Shown here one piece after another: positions 21,562 to 32,984 of a stretch of DNA of 64,000 nt. The notes under the pieces were generated by a model. That model saw nothing but the letters and a program-made list of their open reading frames with translations. It did not search any database and was not told the DNA's origin. Source of the stretch: Wyeomyia smithii (lineage: Eukaryota; Arthropoda; Insecta; Diptera; Culicidae); the NCBI RefSeq assembly GCF_029784165.1, contig NC_073695.1, forward strand, positions 235,925,744 through 235,989,743. The letters are read 5' to 3'. How positions within the stretch are numbered: the stretch's first letter is position 1; every line of letters starts with the position of its first letter. A program made the translations under genes and the position numbers.

Positions 21562-24357
21562 CTACAAAACAGATTTTATGTGTGAAATACAAAGCCTTTT
21601 AAACTCCGCCATTGTTGCTGCACGTTTCACTTGTCTGGGCATCGAATTGAAAAAGTTAATTCCTTTATATAACAGAGAGTTCTGTGATCTACTAAATAAA
21701 AAGTGTGGTGTTCTAGCGTCTTCCGCGTTTTTAGTGTTGTACCTATGAAAATCACTTCCCCTATCAATTCGATCACACAAATATCGAGGCAGCATATTAT
21801 TAAAAATTTTATAAAGGAACACCATTGTCAAAAAATAACTCGTTGCTTCACAGAAAGCCATTGCAACGCGTCCAGCATGAAACTCGAGGAAGTGTATCTA
21901 TTACATCTTAATATTAATCGCATTACTTTATTTTGTAACCGCTGTAATCTCAATATTTGTGTATTATTTGCAAGGAATAAGATGGATGAGCAAAAGTCTA
22001 TATGTGGTGAAATGATTGACTTATACAACAAAATTTTACTACTAACAGTCAATTCATTTTTTAAACGACACAGAATACCGTATTTTTTAGCCATTTTTCT
22101 GATGACGTTGTCAATGTGAGACTTGAAAGTTAACTTGTCATCAATGATTACTCCAAGATATTTTAACTCATTCACGCGATCAATCGTCTCACCATTAATT
22201 GCAATATTTACGTCTGGTCTGGAGTTGGCCGAAGAAATAATCAAATATTTAGTTTTGCTAATGTTTAGCTTAAGTTGTTTAAAATTTAACCAATTCGCCA
22301 GATAATGTAAGTCTTGGTTTAAAAGTGTTTCAACATCATTTGGGTTTTTAGCCGCAAATAACAGAACAGTGTCGTCGGCAAATAAATTCACATCACAAAA
22401 CCGTAAAACTCGCTTCATGTCATTAATATAAATTATAAACAAAATGGGCCCTAAAACACTTCCTTGCGGTACACCCAGTGTATTAGCAATGGAAACTGAT
22501 TCAGAATCATAAAAACGAGTCTTCTGAGTTCTAGCACACAAATAGCTTTCAAACCATTTATATGCTGTCCCTACGATACCAAAGCGCTTTAATGTTTGCA
22601 ACAATGAGGGCCTAGAAATTGTTTCAAAAGCGCGTTTTAGATCCAGAAACACCGCAAAAATAGTTTCTTTAGCCTCGATTTTCTCTTTCCATTTTGCTAA
22701 CACCAAATTCAATGCAGACTCACAAGAGTGTCCCTCTCGATAACCTGATTGTTCTGGGATCAGCAAATCATTACTGTTTAAATAATGCATTAGCTGGCCT
22801 TTAACAATTAGCTCCAAAATTTTCTCTAATGTGTGCAGTATATTAATGGGGCGGAACTCTTCGGCTTTATCCGTCCCAGTAATTTTGGGGATAGGAACCA
22901 CAAGAGATTCCTTCCAAACTTCAGGCACGTGCCCTGTTTGTAAAGATTCGTTAACAAGGTCCAGCAGGTCGTGTCCAATTACATGAAAGCAACCTTGTAT
23001 TACTTTTGCGTTGACATTGTCGATACCAGCCGATCTCTTCAAAGAGAAACAAATATCTTTCAACTCTGCAAAAGTAATAGGATGAAAACCATCAAATCTA
23101 CAGTTATTATGGATCGGCTGTATTATCTCGTCAGGTTCATTGACCACATCAATACTTTGATTGATCGATTGAACACTTTCAACGAAATAACTGTTAAATT
23201 TATTTGCAATAACTCGCGCGGAGTTTTCCTCAATACCATTAAAAGTTATGCACTGTGATAATGTATTATTACTTTTCATTAATTTTTTTAAAGTTTTCCA
23301 TAATTCTTTGCTGTTATTTTGATGTTGATCGATCTTCCGTTGTATATATGCACATCTAACCTTTTTCAAGGTGCGTGAATATATGTTTCGCGCCGCGGTG
23401 TACCTGTTCCAATCATCGTTATCATCACTTATAAAATTTTTTTTATAACATTTATCTCTTTTACGTTTTAAACGCACAAGATCTAAAGAGTACCAGCTGT
23501 TCGAATTTTGTAACTCAACAAATTTTTCAGAAACTAGATTCTTGGTACAGTCTTCCAACGTTTTGGTTAGAACAGCTGCTTTATTGTCCAAATCTCCAGT
23601 TATTGGATGAAAATTCAAACTTCTTGAAACAAGAGACATTGCTTGTTTCGAATAACTATTCCAGCACTTTATTTTTACTTTATCCTCTCGGTTTTGATCG
23701 TTTTCAATTGAAATACAAATTGTCTCATGGTCTGTTATTTTATAATCGGCCTCTGTGAAGGAATTAACATTATCAAAATTTGAGAACACATGATCAATCA
23801 AGGTACGAGAGCGTCTGGAAATTCTTGTAAATTGAAAAACTGTTTGTCTTAGATTGAAAAAACCGACTAATTGCTTTAATTGATTCGAGTTCGATCCACC
23901 ATGCCAATCAATATTGAAATCACCAGCAATTACGTTTAATTTATTCAAATCAACAAAATTTTCCCACCAGTTATCTAAAATTTCCAAAAAACGCTGATCA
24001 CTCGAACTGGGGGAATGGTAGACTATTCCAAAATTTCCCATCGTCATGCCTCTCTGAACTGATATTCCCAGGAACCAATTGTTTTCGACAGATTCGTTTG
24101 ATAGAATGTTGAACTTGACTGATTCCTTGGCGTAAATAGCAACCCCACCAGTATGTCTGGAATGTGAAAGGCAAAAAGCAACTTTATAACCCGGAATACT
24201 ATATTGATCAAATGCATCAGCTTCCACTATGTGAGTTTCAGCCAGCAATACTAACATTGGTCGTTTTTTTTTCCACAAGATGCCGCAAAGCAACATAATT
24301 CGTGGATAAACCAGCAATATTAAGATAAACTATTTCTAATTTCCTCTCACATTGCAT
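21562..24357 (-). pseudogene. CR1/L2-like LINE ORF2 (EN-RT), two frameshifts
   Basis: ORF2 polyprotein for target-primed reverse transcription. It starts at ATG 24357 (MQCERKLEIVYLNIAGLS) and shifts frame at a nine-A run near 24272. The long frame then runs to 21828. Endonuclease motifs are LLAETHI, VIAGDFNIDWHG, LIDHVFSN and TDHETI. RT motifs are EFRPINILHTLEKI, LDLKRAFETI, GVPQGSVLGPILF and LFADDTVLL (catalytic FADD). A second frameshift in a T-run near 21835 separates the last 90 residues (MVFLYKIFNNMLPRYL...), which end at 21562. There is no RNase H domain. Apart from the two homopolymer shifts it is open over about 930 codons. Confidence 0.85.
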
Positions 24358-24369
24358 TTTCTTCAGCTG

Positions 24370-25744
24370 CTATTTACTTGACAACATGTTGCTTTTTCTT
24401 TTTTCAAACAGTCTCCGAAAAACTGGATACTGCGAACTTGATGCTGGATATTTCGCGTCCAAATTCATTTTTAACTCATTATTATGTTTTAAACAATTTA
24501 CGCATTTATAATCAGTAGAAGCGCATTCCGATGTTTTGTGCTTTTCACTGCATTTAGAGCATGTCTCAGGATTAACACACTGTGCTTTTATGACCAAATT
24601 CGCCACATTTAAAGCAACGCAATACATTTATGGCCTCTCGTACAAAACACTTGTCCCACCCAATGCTTACTTTTCCAGCATTCATTAGGCAGTTATAAGT
24701 GTCTAGATCAACTTCGATTATCACGTTAAACTTGTTATATTTGAAGCGTGAATTTTCATACTCGGCAATAACCTTTACTTCTTTAAAGCCGATGCTATCA
24801 TTCTGACTTTTCAACAAGTCTATGAATTCATCGGAGGAATATCGATCATTCATTCCCACAATCTTCAACTTAGGCTTCGCGATTGTGGGAATAACAGCAT
24901 TATATCGTTCACCCAGGTTGCTTTCAATGTCTTTTTTAACAACCTCAACATTATCCCCTACTGCACACTCTGCAATTATCGAGCCATTCTTACCGTTTCT
25001 AAAGTTCCTGATTTTGTGGATTTTTGGATCTAAAGTTTTTTTCAAAAAACATCTAGTATCTTCACTAGATTGAGAAGTCTCGACCGGTTTGATCACAATG
25101 ACCGGCCGAGCCTTACGGTTTTCCTTTTTCTGTAATTTATTTGATATACTCCCAGTCGAACTCGCTAAAACATTCGCGTATGTTGGTAAACTTTCCAAAA
25201 AAACCTCGTCATCACGTACTAGTAACATCTTTTTACTGGGGTTAGAGTCCGATTCAGAGTGAACCGTTCTCTCATTTCGACTCCTTTTTCTGTTCATTGG
25301 ACCATTATTTCTATCGCGATCGGTATTTAAGACTATTTGGTTTTTGAAATCATCCAGCTTTCTGGCAACACTGGTCTCAATGTTTACCAGACTCTCACGA
25401 AGAGAATCGCTGACAGATTTCAAAATAGTCTCGATCGCGTTAGAAACAGCAACATTTATCTGGGTTTCAATTTTGTTTTGATTATTTGTGAGCGACTGAG
25501 AGACAGATGATGAGGCATCTCTCATCTTTGTCAACTCACTCAAAACATCATCTTTCCCACCGTCATCACAGGCTGATAAACACGAAACACATTCAAACAC
25601 AATATTATCATTATCATTAACGACTTTCGCTGCTATTTTCGTAAGGGGCGTGCAAACTCTGTGGAACTGAGATTTGCATTTACCAACGCAAACAACCGGA
25701 TCGTCGCTAATGCGAATGATATTACCACATTTGCCACAATCCAT
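24370..25744 (-). pseudogene. CR1/L2-like LINE ORF1 (PHD + CCHC), one frameshift
   Basis: ORF1 protein of the LINE, expected to bind element RNA. The first good ATG is at 25744 (MDCGKCGN); the longer open frame upstream lacks an ATG. Residues 1-60 form a PHD-like finger (CGKCGN, CVGKCKSQFHRVC, ECVSC). A Ser/Asn/Lys-rich middle follows, then a possible RRM-like region, then zinc knuckles (CFKCGEFGHKSTVC, and CSKCSEKHKTSEC in the next frame). A frameshift near 24590 separates the two knuckles. The protein then continues to a stop at 24370. Correcting one small indel would give a single ORF of about 455 residues. Confidence 0.78.
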
Positions 25745-25871
25745 CTTCCCGCTGCAAACAAGCCGAAGCTGCTGCAGACCAATACCCTGGACGCAGACCA
25801 ATACGCTGGACAAAATTGCTCACTAGTCTCTCGAAATAGCTTGTATAATGATATACACTATAACTAGCATC

Positions 25872-27337
25872 GAATACATTATGTTTCATTAGGGTGGTTC
25901 ATTTATTCGGCATAGGGTGGTTCATAATATTGTGAAAAATGAGTATAATATAAAAAAGCACTTCGGTTCGTTTGATTGGTGTGACGTCTTCGACAAAGTT
26001 GTAGATAATAATTCGGTCTTACCAAAAAAATTACACTCAAAAAATTATTCGTTCAAAAGTTAGAAGAAAGATTAAAAATTAATTATTCAAAAGGGCTCAT
26101 TTTTTAAAAACTTGATTTTTTAAATAAAACCTACGAAAGATTACCAAAACAATGAAACCAGTCCGATCATATAGAAATCAAGAAAAATAAGTTATAATTT
26201 TTTTTGAAAAAAAAAATATTTTCAATTATTTTTTTATAAGGCATATTTTTTTTGGAAAAACAAAATATCTACAACTTTGCCGAAGACACTGCCATTCGAC
26301 TGTAGACATATTTTTAATTCCCAATAGAGCACTCTATGAGGAATCAAGAATATTTCCACAGTCAAAACGGTTAATTTGATTGGCATAGTGTATCTGGCAA
26401 AGTTGTAAATAATAACTTCGTTCCTCCAAAACAAAAAAAAATGTATCATGTGAAAAAAAAATTAAAAAATATAACTTTTTTTCTGATTTCTTCATGGCCG
26501 GTTTCGTTGTTCAGGAAAACTTTCGTAGTTTTTTTAAATGGGATGTTTTCGATAGTTAATTTATAACTTTCTTTTATTTTTTTTAAATTAGTAATTTGTT
26601 TTTAGAGTGTATATATTTTTGAAAAACAAAACTATTATCTTCAACTTTGCCGAAGATGTCACACCGCACACCGGCACGTTCGCGTTCTGATGATGTAAAC
26701 TTGACAGAAAATGTGTGGTCGAACTGTCAAAACGACGCAAACCTAGAAAGAACGAGTCAATTGTGTTGCCTATCTGATTGAGATCCCTATACTCTCATTA
26801 TCACTGAATAACATCGATACAGTCTTTTGTCCGATTATATAAGCCAGAGCACTGTGTGTTCAATCAAGTGTTGGTAAGGGACATTATTGTGGTTAATAAA
26901 ACGAATAAATTGTCTGGTACAACATTCCATCAGTTTCCACCGTTTCATTTAAAAGTTTTAGACACTTGGAATCGAATTTTTTTTCAAATATTAAAATTCC
27001 ATGTACCTCCCGTGTGTGATTTTGCAAATGACACGAAGGCATTCAACATTCTTCACGAGACACAATCTTAATTTTGGTTGAGATAATTTTTTTTGCACAG
27101 AGTAGTTTGATACATTTTGTAAATTTGTTTTGTAATATTTTGCCATTTTACTTATAAATTTTCCAATTCAACATTGTCACCCTAACGACAATGATATAAC
27201 AAATATTATATTTTCAGGAATTTTTCTATTGGTATTCAGTGAAAAGTGATTTTTCCATTTTATACTCATTTTTAGACAATATTATGAACCACCCTATGTC
27301 GAATAAATGAACCACCCTAATGAAACATATTGTATTC
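25872..27337. mobile_element. TIR element, 1.47 kb, no coding
   Basis: Inverted arms of about 85-90 bp starting GAATACA(T/A)TATGTTTCATTA and containing AGGGTGGTTCATTTATTC twice over. The left arm runs from 25872 and the right arm ends at 27337, with only scattered mismatches. The interior is AT-rich and repeatedly contains CAACTTTGCCGAAGA or its reverse complement. No transposase frame was recognised and no unambiguous TSD was found. It is a non-autonomous TIR element of unknown superfamily, directly next to the LINE 5' end. Confidence 0.8.
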
Positions 27338-27866
27338 CATTTTTTCCATACGATGATTGGCGCCCTAATGTATATAAATACAAGGTAACACACAGGGGTG
27401 GCGTGATATTTATCAACGAAATGAAAAAAACCTATCAATACAACAAAACGTCATAACAGTATGCGGATGTATTTCCTTAGCACTAGAATCATCTGAAGAA
27501 ACAATCGTCAAAAATGTATCGGGTCAAAAATTTTGGAAAAATATTCGAAAAGTAAATAATATTTACTGCTTTTTGAGTCTTTGGTTTACACTTAAACAGT
27601 TCCTTCTTAGTCTTAGGCACTATATCACATCAAGCGTTGCACTGGTATAAGCTATTTGATGAGACATACTAACGTTCCAGTAATAAAAAAAACTAATGAC
27701 TGGATGTTAGGTAACTACACTAAAAACGATGAAGTTCGAAAATATGTACTCTGAGAGGGACACATAAATGCAGAATTCGAGCACCCAGCGAGGGTCAACT
27801 AATTTGAACACAACACTTCGTAACGGTACGCGCGTAGTTTTGCTTCATAAATCATTTTTACTATTA
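27338..27866. other. 3' flank of the unknown minus-strand gene
   Basis: No gene recognised. Relative to the minus-strand gene ending at 27867, this is the 3' UTR and downstream side. No clear AATAAA was identified close to the stop. Confidence 0.5.
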
Positions 27867-28889
27867 CTATCGCTGCAGATTCCTAGAGAGAAAGTGTTCG
27901 ATCGAATCGCGAAACTGTTCCAGCAAGCCATCGACTACCATCCGGTAGATGTTGAGCGTTTCTTCCGGGGCGTGCGGTCTTAGCATGTTACGCACCTTCA
28001 TGAAGTACTCGGCAAACTCTTGCGGACGCTCGGTCCACCGGTAGTCGAGCTTGACGGGTGGCACTCCGGTCCGGAATCGGTAGCCGTGGCGCTGTATCAT
28101 AATCCAGGCGATTCCCAAGTAGTCGCGACTGACGCGAACCTGTAAGTGTTCCAGTCGGCGAAAAAGCTCTGTCATATCGATAGCCTCGGTGGTGAACAGC
28201 CTCAGCGTGGAACAAATCTCATTCCGACGCCGGTGAAAAAATGCGTTTATCACCTGCTCGGCGATTTTTCGAAAGGATTTACTATGCGCCTGCTGTGCGG
28301 GTTGCGGAGGTGCAGGTGCTTGAGGCTGCGGTGGTGGTCGTTGGGGTACCACCTTAGGCGTAGGAGGGTTAGGTTTAGTTTTCAGTATGTCACGTAACCG
28401 ATTCGGCCGATGAATTCGGGAGATAGTCGGGTGGTGTCTTATCGCTACCAATTTCGGTCGAATAGCCGTCGGTGGTGGCTTTGGTGGCTCCGGAATGGGC
28501 ATCGATCGTAGGATCGAGTGGCCGTAGCGTTGCTGCTCCTGCGGTGGGTACTTCAGCATTGATTCGTACTGACTGAGCGGCGAGTCTTTGGAGAAATCTA
28601 GCGGCTTGGTAGAATCGTGCAGATTGCGTAGGAGTGACGAACCGAATCCAAACTGCGGGGGAAGGCAGCTGAATGTGCTGGAGGGTTTGACTGCCGGTGC
28701 ATTCATAGCTCGAGTATGGCTCCATTCGTGACCGACGGCCTTTGGGTAACGTGCGGTTGGTGACACCGGAACTAATGGTTGGTACTGACTCTTGAAATGT
28801 GTGGTAGAAATGGGTCCAGCGGTGGGTAGTAAAGGTACTGACTGTGATTGGGACTGAGATTTCATGGGTGGAGAGAAGGCGGAGGGTCT
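27867..28889 (-). CDS. Unknown host protein, exon 2 (C-terminal)
   Basis: Second coding exon of a two-exon minus-strand gene. A pyrimidine-rich tract and CTTTCAG acceptor precede 28889, and joining to exon 1 splits an Arg codon and stays in frame (GSRL-R-PSAFSPPMKSQSQ). The N-terminal half is Ser/Pro/Gln-rich and disordered, with a strong proline stretch (VPQRPPPQPQAPAPPQP). The last 135 residues look folded and mostly helical: FRKIAEQVINAFFHRRRNEI, TEAIDMTELFRRLEHLQVRV, YLGIAWIMIQRHGYRFRTGV, RPQEFAEYFMKVRNMLRP, GLLEQFRDSIEHFLSRNLQR. No signal peptide or membrane segment. The C-terminal domain was not recognised. Stop TAG at 27867. Confidence 0.8.
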   Translation of the reverse strand, partial: RPSAFSPPMKSQSQSQSVPLLPTAGPISTTHFKSQYQPLVPVSPTARYPKAVGHEWSHTRAMNAPAVKPSSTFSCLPPQFGFGSSLLRNLHDSTKPLDFSKDSPLSQYESMLKYPPQEQQRYGHSILRSMPIPEPPKPPPTAIRPKLVAIRHHPTISRIHRPNRLRDILKTKPNPPTPKVVPQRPPPQPQAPAPPQPAQQAHSKSFRKIAEQVINAFFHRRRNEICSTLRLFTTEAIDMTELFRRLEHLQVRVSRDYLGIAWIMIQRHGYRFRTGVPPVKLDYRWTERPQEFAEYFMKVRNMLRPHAPEETLNIYRMVVDGLLEQFRDSIEHFLSRNLQR

Positions 28890-29140
28890 GAAAGAAAAAA
28901 GAAAATGTTTTTTTTTTTAATTACTCACTGGCCGTAAACAAATTGATGATGGTTTAGCGACTAAAGCAAATCGATTCTATTTTTGTATTGACTCATACTA
29001 ACACATCAATGGGGGAAAAAAGTGATTTGTCGGAATTTGACCTTTGCCCTGCTGCACAGCGTACAAAAAAGCGGTATCGATTGCGGTAAGCAAAAAAACG
29101 CCACAGCACGTTTGCGATAAAGTCACGGCTTAGAACTTAC
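28890..29140 (-). other. Intron of the unknown minus-strand gene
   Basis: Intron of 251 bp with donor GTAAGT directly after 29141 and acceptor CTTTCAG ending at 28890 on the minus strand, with a T-rich polypyrimidine tract. Removing it joins two long open frames without a stop, which supports it. Confidence 0.8.
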
Positions 29141-29886
29141 CTTAATCTACTTCCAATAGGTTCGATTGATGGCCTATTTATGAGTGAGTGTTGGCTAATC
29201 GGAGGCGGCACGGAGGGTGCAGGAACGTTTGTCCGATAATCAGACTGATCTGGTACACTGCTTGGTAAAGTATTTCTTCTTCTCCAAAACGAATGTAATC
29301 GAACATCTTTTAAGCTGGTGGCCATTGCTTGTTCACTTGGCTTATCTTCAATTGTTGACGGTTTGGTACCAGGTGCAGCTCGAAAGTCAGTAAAAGGTGC
29401 ATTGAAGTGAGGTTGTAATTTCTGTACGTAGGTCGGTTCGTTGTAGACCAGTTTGGTATCCACTAGTGTGAAGTTAAAGACAACTTCCGAGCCGGTCAAA
29501 CTTGAAGGTTTGCCTATTTGCCTGTCATGCGAGATTCCATGGTCAGTCTTCTTCTCCCCGGTATCGGCGTTAAGTTTAAAATCGATCACTAAATCGTTTT
29601 TCTCGTCTTCGTCGTCCAGATCGTCCCGGTCGAAGAATCCTCCGTCACTCGACTCCTTCTCTATGTGATCGTAGTAGATTTTCGACGGGGGTTGCTGCAC
29701 CAGGTCAAGCGCAGACAGGTCTTTCGGTTGATATCGATCTATCGATTCTGGCTCCTCCGGACAGTCTCCCGTTATATCTATGTATTCATCAACTTCATCA
29801 TCTGTGAGCTTAGGCCTCTTATAGTTGTGAAGGCTGCTTAGTTCCAGTCGACACACATCCAAAGATTGTTCAAATTTTTCTCGCAT
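29141..29886 (-). CDS. Unknown host protein, exon 1 (N-terminal)
   Basis: First coding exon, starting at ATG 29886 (MREKFEQSLDVCRLELSSLH) in context CAAAATG. The ATG lies 14 bp after a TTTCAG acceptor, so a non-coding 5' exon further right is likely. The exon is acidic and hydrophilic: DDEVDEYIDITGDCPEEPES, SSDGGFFDRDDLDDEDEKND. It contains YQPKDLSALDLVQ and repeated Pro/Ser near the end, suggesting a largely disordered N-terminal half. No enzyme motif, membrane segment or known domain was recognised. With exon 2 the protein is about 588 residues. Long open length, clean splice sites and non-repetitive sequence distinguish it from the surrounding transposons. Confidence 0.78.
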
Positions 29887-31225
29887 TTTGTAGTGGAAAT
29901 CTGAAACATTTCGAAACTATAATAATAATTTTTTTCATTACAGTCCGTAGTTGGTTAGCAACGTAACCTATTCTAATGGCAATCACTACTAGAACCATCC
30001 TGCTGGGTACGCTCCAGTCAAGCTAGTGACGATTTGGGCAAGGCTTTGGGCGCTTTATAAACTCGCAGCTTGGCTTATCGCGGGAATTTTTATGCAAACA
30101 TATCCCCAATCTGGGCCCGTCAGTGATAAGCACCTCTCGGACCAAATGCCTGCCATGGAAAGAAGGGATTGACAGTAAATCGATGAGCACACAGTCATCT
30201 ACATACACACACCGTCGCACATCCGCCTGTCGGAGATAACCAACGAAAATATGAGGATGATAAGATAGCCGCGTGTAGTGTTCTTTCTCCGCTGGCTGGT
30301 CTCTTTCGGGACACGGGAGCACGAGATAATTCTGATCTGATTTATGGCCCGCAGGCAGAGAGACACGCGGCTGAGGCTGGACTGTCGCAGTGTGTGTGTG
30401 CGCGTCTGGCTGCAGTGCGATCCTGCACACGGAGCTTCCAAGCGTAAGGCAGCCAGCGTTTCGTAATGCAAATATTTTAGTATGCTTTATGGCCCGCAAA
30501 GCAATGATCTCTGGCCTAGGTAGCTTTACCTTGCTTATATATTTTAAACTGTCCCAACAGAGTATAAAACAGGTTGATAACTTAACAAATTGTAGTATTT
30601 TTGGATTTAGTAGCAAGGTAAGCGTTAGTGGCTTTGCAGCAGTTTACTTTTATTACTTTGTCTCTCTGAGGTGCTGCCTTTCATACATTGTAGAATCCTT
30701 ACACACATTTTAAGTGACGTTCCTCAAAACTAGAAAATAGTTTTACAAATTCACAATTTATAACTATTACGATCTTTAACCTTGCCATTCCGTTACAGTT
30801 CTTTTGAACTCTAACCCGCCAAATTTTAACCCAATCGACAATTTATCGATAAAAAAAAGCTCACCGTCTACGAAAATGCGTTAATGCACTAATACTGAAA
30901 GACACGGTCGGTTGTGATTATCACAATGTTCACTGTGTTTATTAATATATTTTGAATCAAAATTCAAGAACTTTGTACGAAAAAATTGTACACAAAAAAT
31001 TTGTTTTCCGACAACAGCGTGATCCACTGACGATCGCACAACAAAAATTGTTTACGTTGGGCTGGGCTAACAATGGGATTTATTTACCGGAGAAGGCAAC
31101 CCTATTTATAAACTGATGAATCGTTCGTTTGGTGACGGACCACCAAAGCGATAGCCAGCAAATGAGGTTAAAATAATAGTAAAGGTCCTGTAGGTGAAGA
31201 TTAGCAATACTCAGAGTATCCCTAG
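29887..31225. other. 5' side of the unknown gene, no other gene
   Basis: Probably holds the 5' UTR exon and promoter of the minus-strand gene, because an acceptor lies just upstream of its ATG. No TATA box or initiator could be assigned. The 197-codon open frame at 30023-30616 has no recognisable motif and no codon pattern that separates it from chance. Confidence 0.45.
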
Positions 31226-31229
31226 TTAA

Positions 31230-31956
31230 GGGGTTATATACCTTTTTGGTCGAGAAAAACGAGGGAAGTTTGAATTTATTTTTAAGTGCATAGCACCATT
31301 TTCATTGCATCAAAGGGGTATTTTTATGAAAGAACAGTTTATCAACAACAAGAAAATACGTTCGATTTTGAGATATACCAATTATTACTGGAGTAATGGC
31401 CGTTTCCCCGAAACGCTATTTTTTTGCAGAGGCTTGCGGTGATCCTGATAGAGACTCAGCGGATCAACCGAAATCAAAACACTCATATTATTTCATTAGT
31501 TTAGAAGTGTGCCGGGGCCTTGAACGATCGCTTTTATGAGTATTTTGTTTTCAGTGCAAACGGGAACGTTTTTCCCAAAAAATGCACGTTTTGAGCGCAA
31601 AAAATTGCATTAAAAAAATGTAACTGTATGTTTCAAAAAGCGATCGTTCAAGGACCGGCGAATTTAATAACGAAAATTTTAAAAAAAAGATGAAGGAAAT
31701 TGGTTCAGTAGTTTTCCCGCAATCAGGATCACGGCAAAGTCATTTTCCGGAAAAAACTATTCCGAGATAATCGCGTGTAAAGTTTCAAGTTCAGCTTATG
31801 CGGCCGTGGCGAGGTGCGTTGCAAATCGCTCTAACTTTCTTCCTATTGCTCAGATTATTATGAAAATTTGTGGAAATGTTCTCAAGATGTTGTATTTGAA
31901 GATAATGTAATAAAAAATTTTCCGGTTTTTTGAAAACTAAAAAGGTATATAACCCC
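31230..31956. mobile_element. TTAA-flanked TIR element, 727 bp
   Basis: The ends GGGGTTATATACCTTTTT and AAAAAGGTATATAACCCC are exact inverses and sit between TTAA words (31226-31229 and 31957-31960). TTAA target duplication is the hallmark of piggyBac-type elements, so this is probably a piggyBac-like MITE, although the superfamily is inferred. It contains an internal inverted pair around GCGATCGTTCAAGG (about 31525 and 31640). The left 170 bp are closely matched, inverted, at 40080-40249. No ORF. Confidence 0.8.
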
Positions 31957-31960
31957 TTAA

Positions 31961-32323
31961 GACAACCTTTACACCCGTGCGTACATAGTATACATACTAC
32001 GAAAGTAAAGTTAGAGGATTCCTTTTCTCAATTGATAGTAAATAAACACATAATAAATGATTTGTGATGTTAAACGAATGTGTTATAGCATTTATAGCTA
32101 ATGTTCGTGAGCAATTGTCCTTGATTTCGAAAAAAAAGAATAAAGTAGGTTTTCGGTTGGTTGTGTAATATAGGTAAACAGTATTTATCGTCATTCCGAT
32201 CCCCAGAATTAATTGAATAAAAATGCATCCATGCTTTTCTATCGTTAGCATTTTAAAACTTATTCCTCCTTCAATATGCCAACTATTTTTTTTTAACGCC
32301 AAGGCGATGATATGTTCAAAGTA
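31961..32323. other. Non-coding, no gene recognised
   Basis: Contains only a short AT-rich open frame (32302-31997, minus) without recognisable motifs. No repeat boundary was identified. Confidence 0.5.
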
Positions 32324-32325
32324 TA

Positions 32326-32534
32326 CACTAAAGTCGCTTTTTATGCGGGGGATGCGTAAATTCCGTAAAACCGCGTAAATTCCGGAATCCGATTAAAAAA
32401 AACCCGCGTTAATTCTACAATCCGAGTGAAGAGAAACCGAAATCCGCGTAAAAAAACCGTGTGAATTCCGGAATCCGCGTAAAAAAGCCGCGTAAAAAAC
32501 CGGCGTAAAAAACGCGTAAAAAGCGACCTTAGTG
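32326..32534. mobile_element. TA-flanked MITE, 209 bp, CGCGTAAA-rich
   Basis: Starts CACTAAAGTCGCTTTTTATG and ends with the inverse of CACTAAGGTCGCTTTTTACG, each next to TA (32324-32325, 32535-32536). A TA TSD with about 20-bp TIRs suggests a Tc1/mariner-mobilised MITE. The interior is a run of imperfect repeats of CCGCGTAAA(A)n and ATTCCGGAATCCG. It is non-coding. Confidence 0.8.
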
Positions 32535-32984
32535 TATTTCAATTTTGTTTCGACTGTTGACTATTCAAGTATAACGTCCAGATAAATGTTATACATTTTT
32601 CGAAGCACTGCACTGCTTCAAATTTCATATATTTTTTTAAAATTAAAAACATTTTTCTATAAATTTTATCCTCGTCTAAATATTTAGTATTTACTCGCGT
32701 AAGCTAATAGGAAATAGTTCGCAAGCTCTAAATTCTTAGTCTCTCAATTTTTGCTAAGGGGCCGTTCATATTACCTACACGACGCCAGAACCGAATTTCT
32801 TTCTCGTCTTTTAATCCCCGCGACCATTTTTTTTTTACAAAACGTTGTAAAACGTTTGTTTTTGTATTTTATTTAGTATCTTCAGGTAAAAAAAAGGTCC
32901 GTTTGAGGTATCACCTTCTGTCCAGTAGTTCCAATCCCTACCTCCCCGTGGTGCTGGCTGGTGTACGAATTACCTTAGAAAAGA

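Larger units (their letters stand above)
21541..25860 (-). mobile_element. CR1/L2-like LINE with PHD-finger ORF1
   Basis: A nearly complete minus-strand LINE with ORF1 (25744 to about 24370) then ORF2 (24357 to about 21562), ending in AT-rich 3' sequence. ORF1 with a PHD finger plus CCHC knuckles, an APE-type endonuclease and RT, and no RNase H, suggest the CR1/L2 group. That is inferred from domain layout, not a tree. No poly-A tail or TSD was found, as is usual for this group. Three frameshifts disrupt it; two lie in homopolymer runs. Its 5' side abuts the TIR element starting at 25872. Confidence 0.8.

Noticed and set aside
30023..30616. 197-codon minus-strand open frame
   Set aside because: No recognisable domain, low-complexity His/Thr stretches, overlapped by other frames; most likely chance in the 5' region of the unknown gene.
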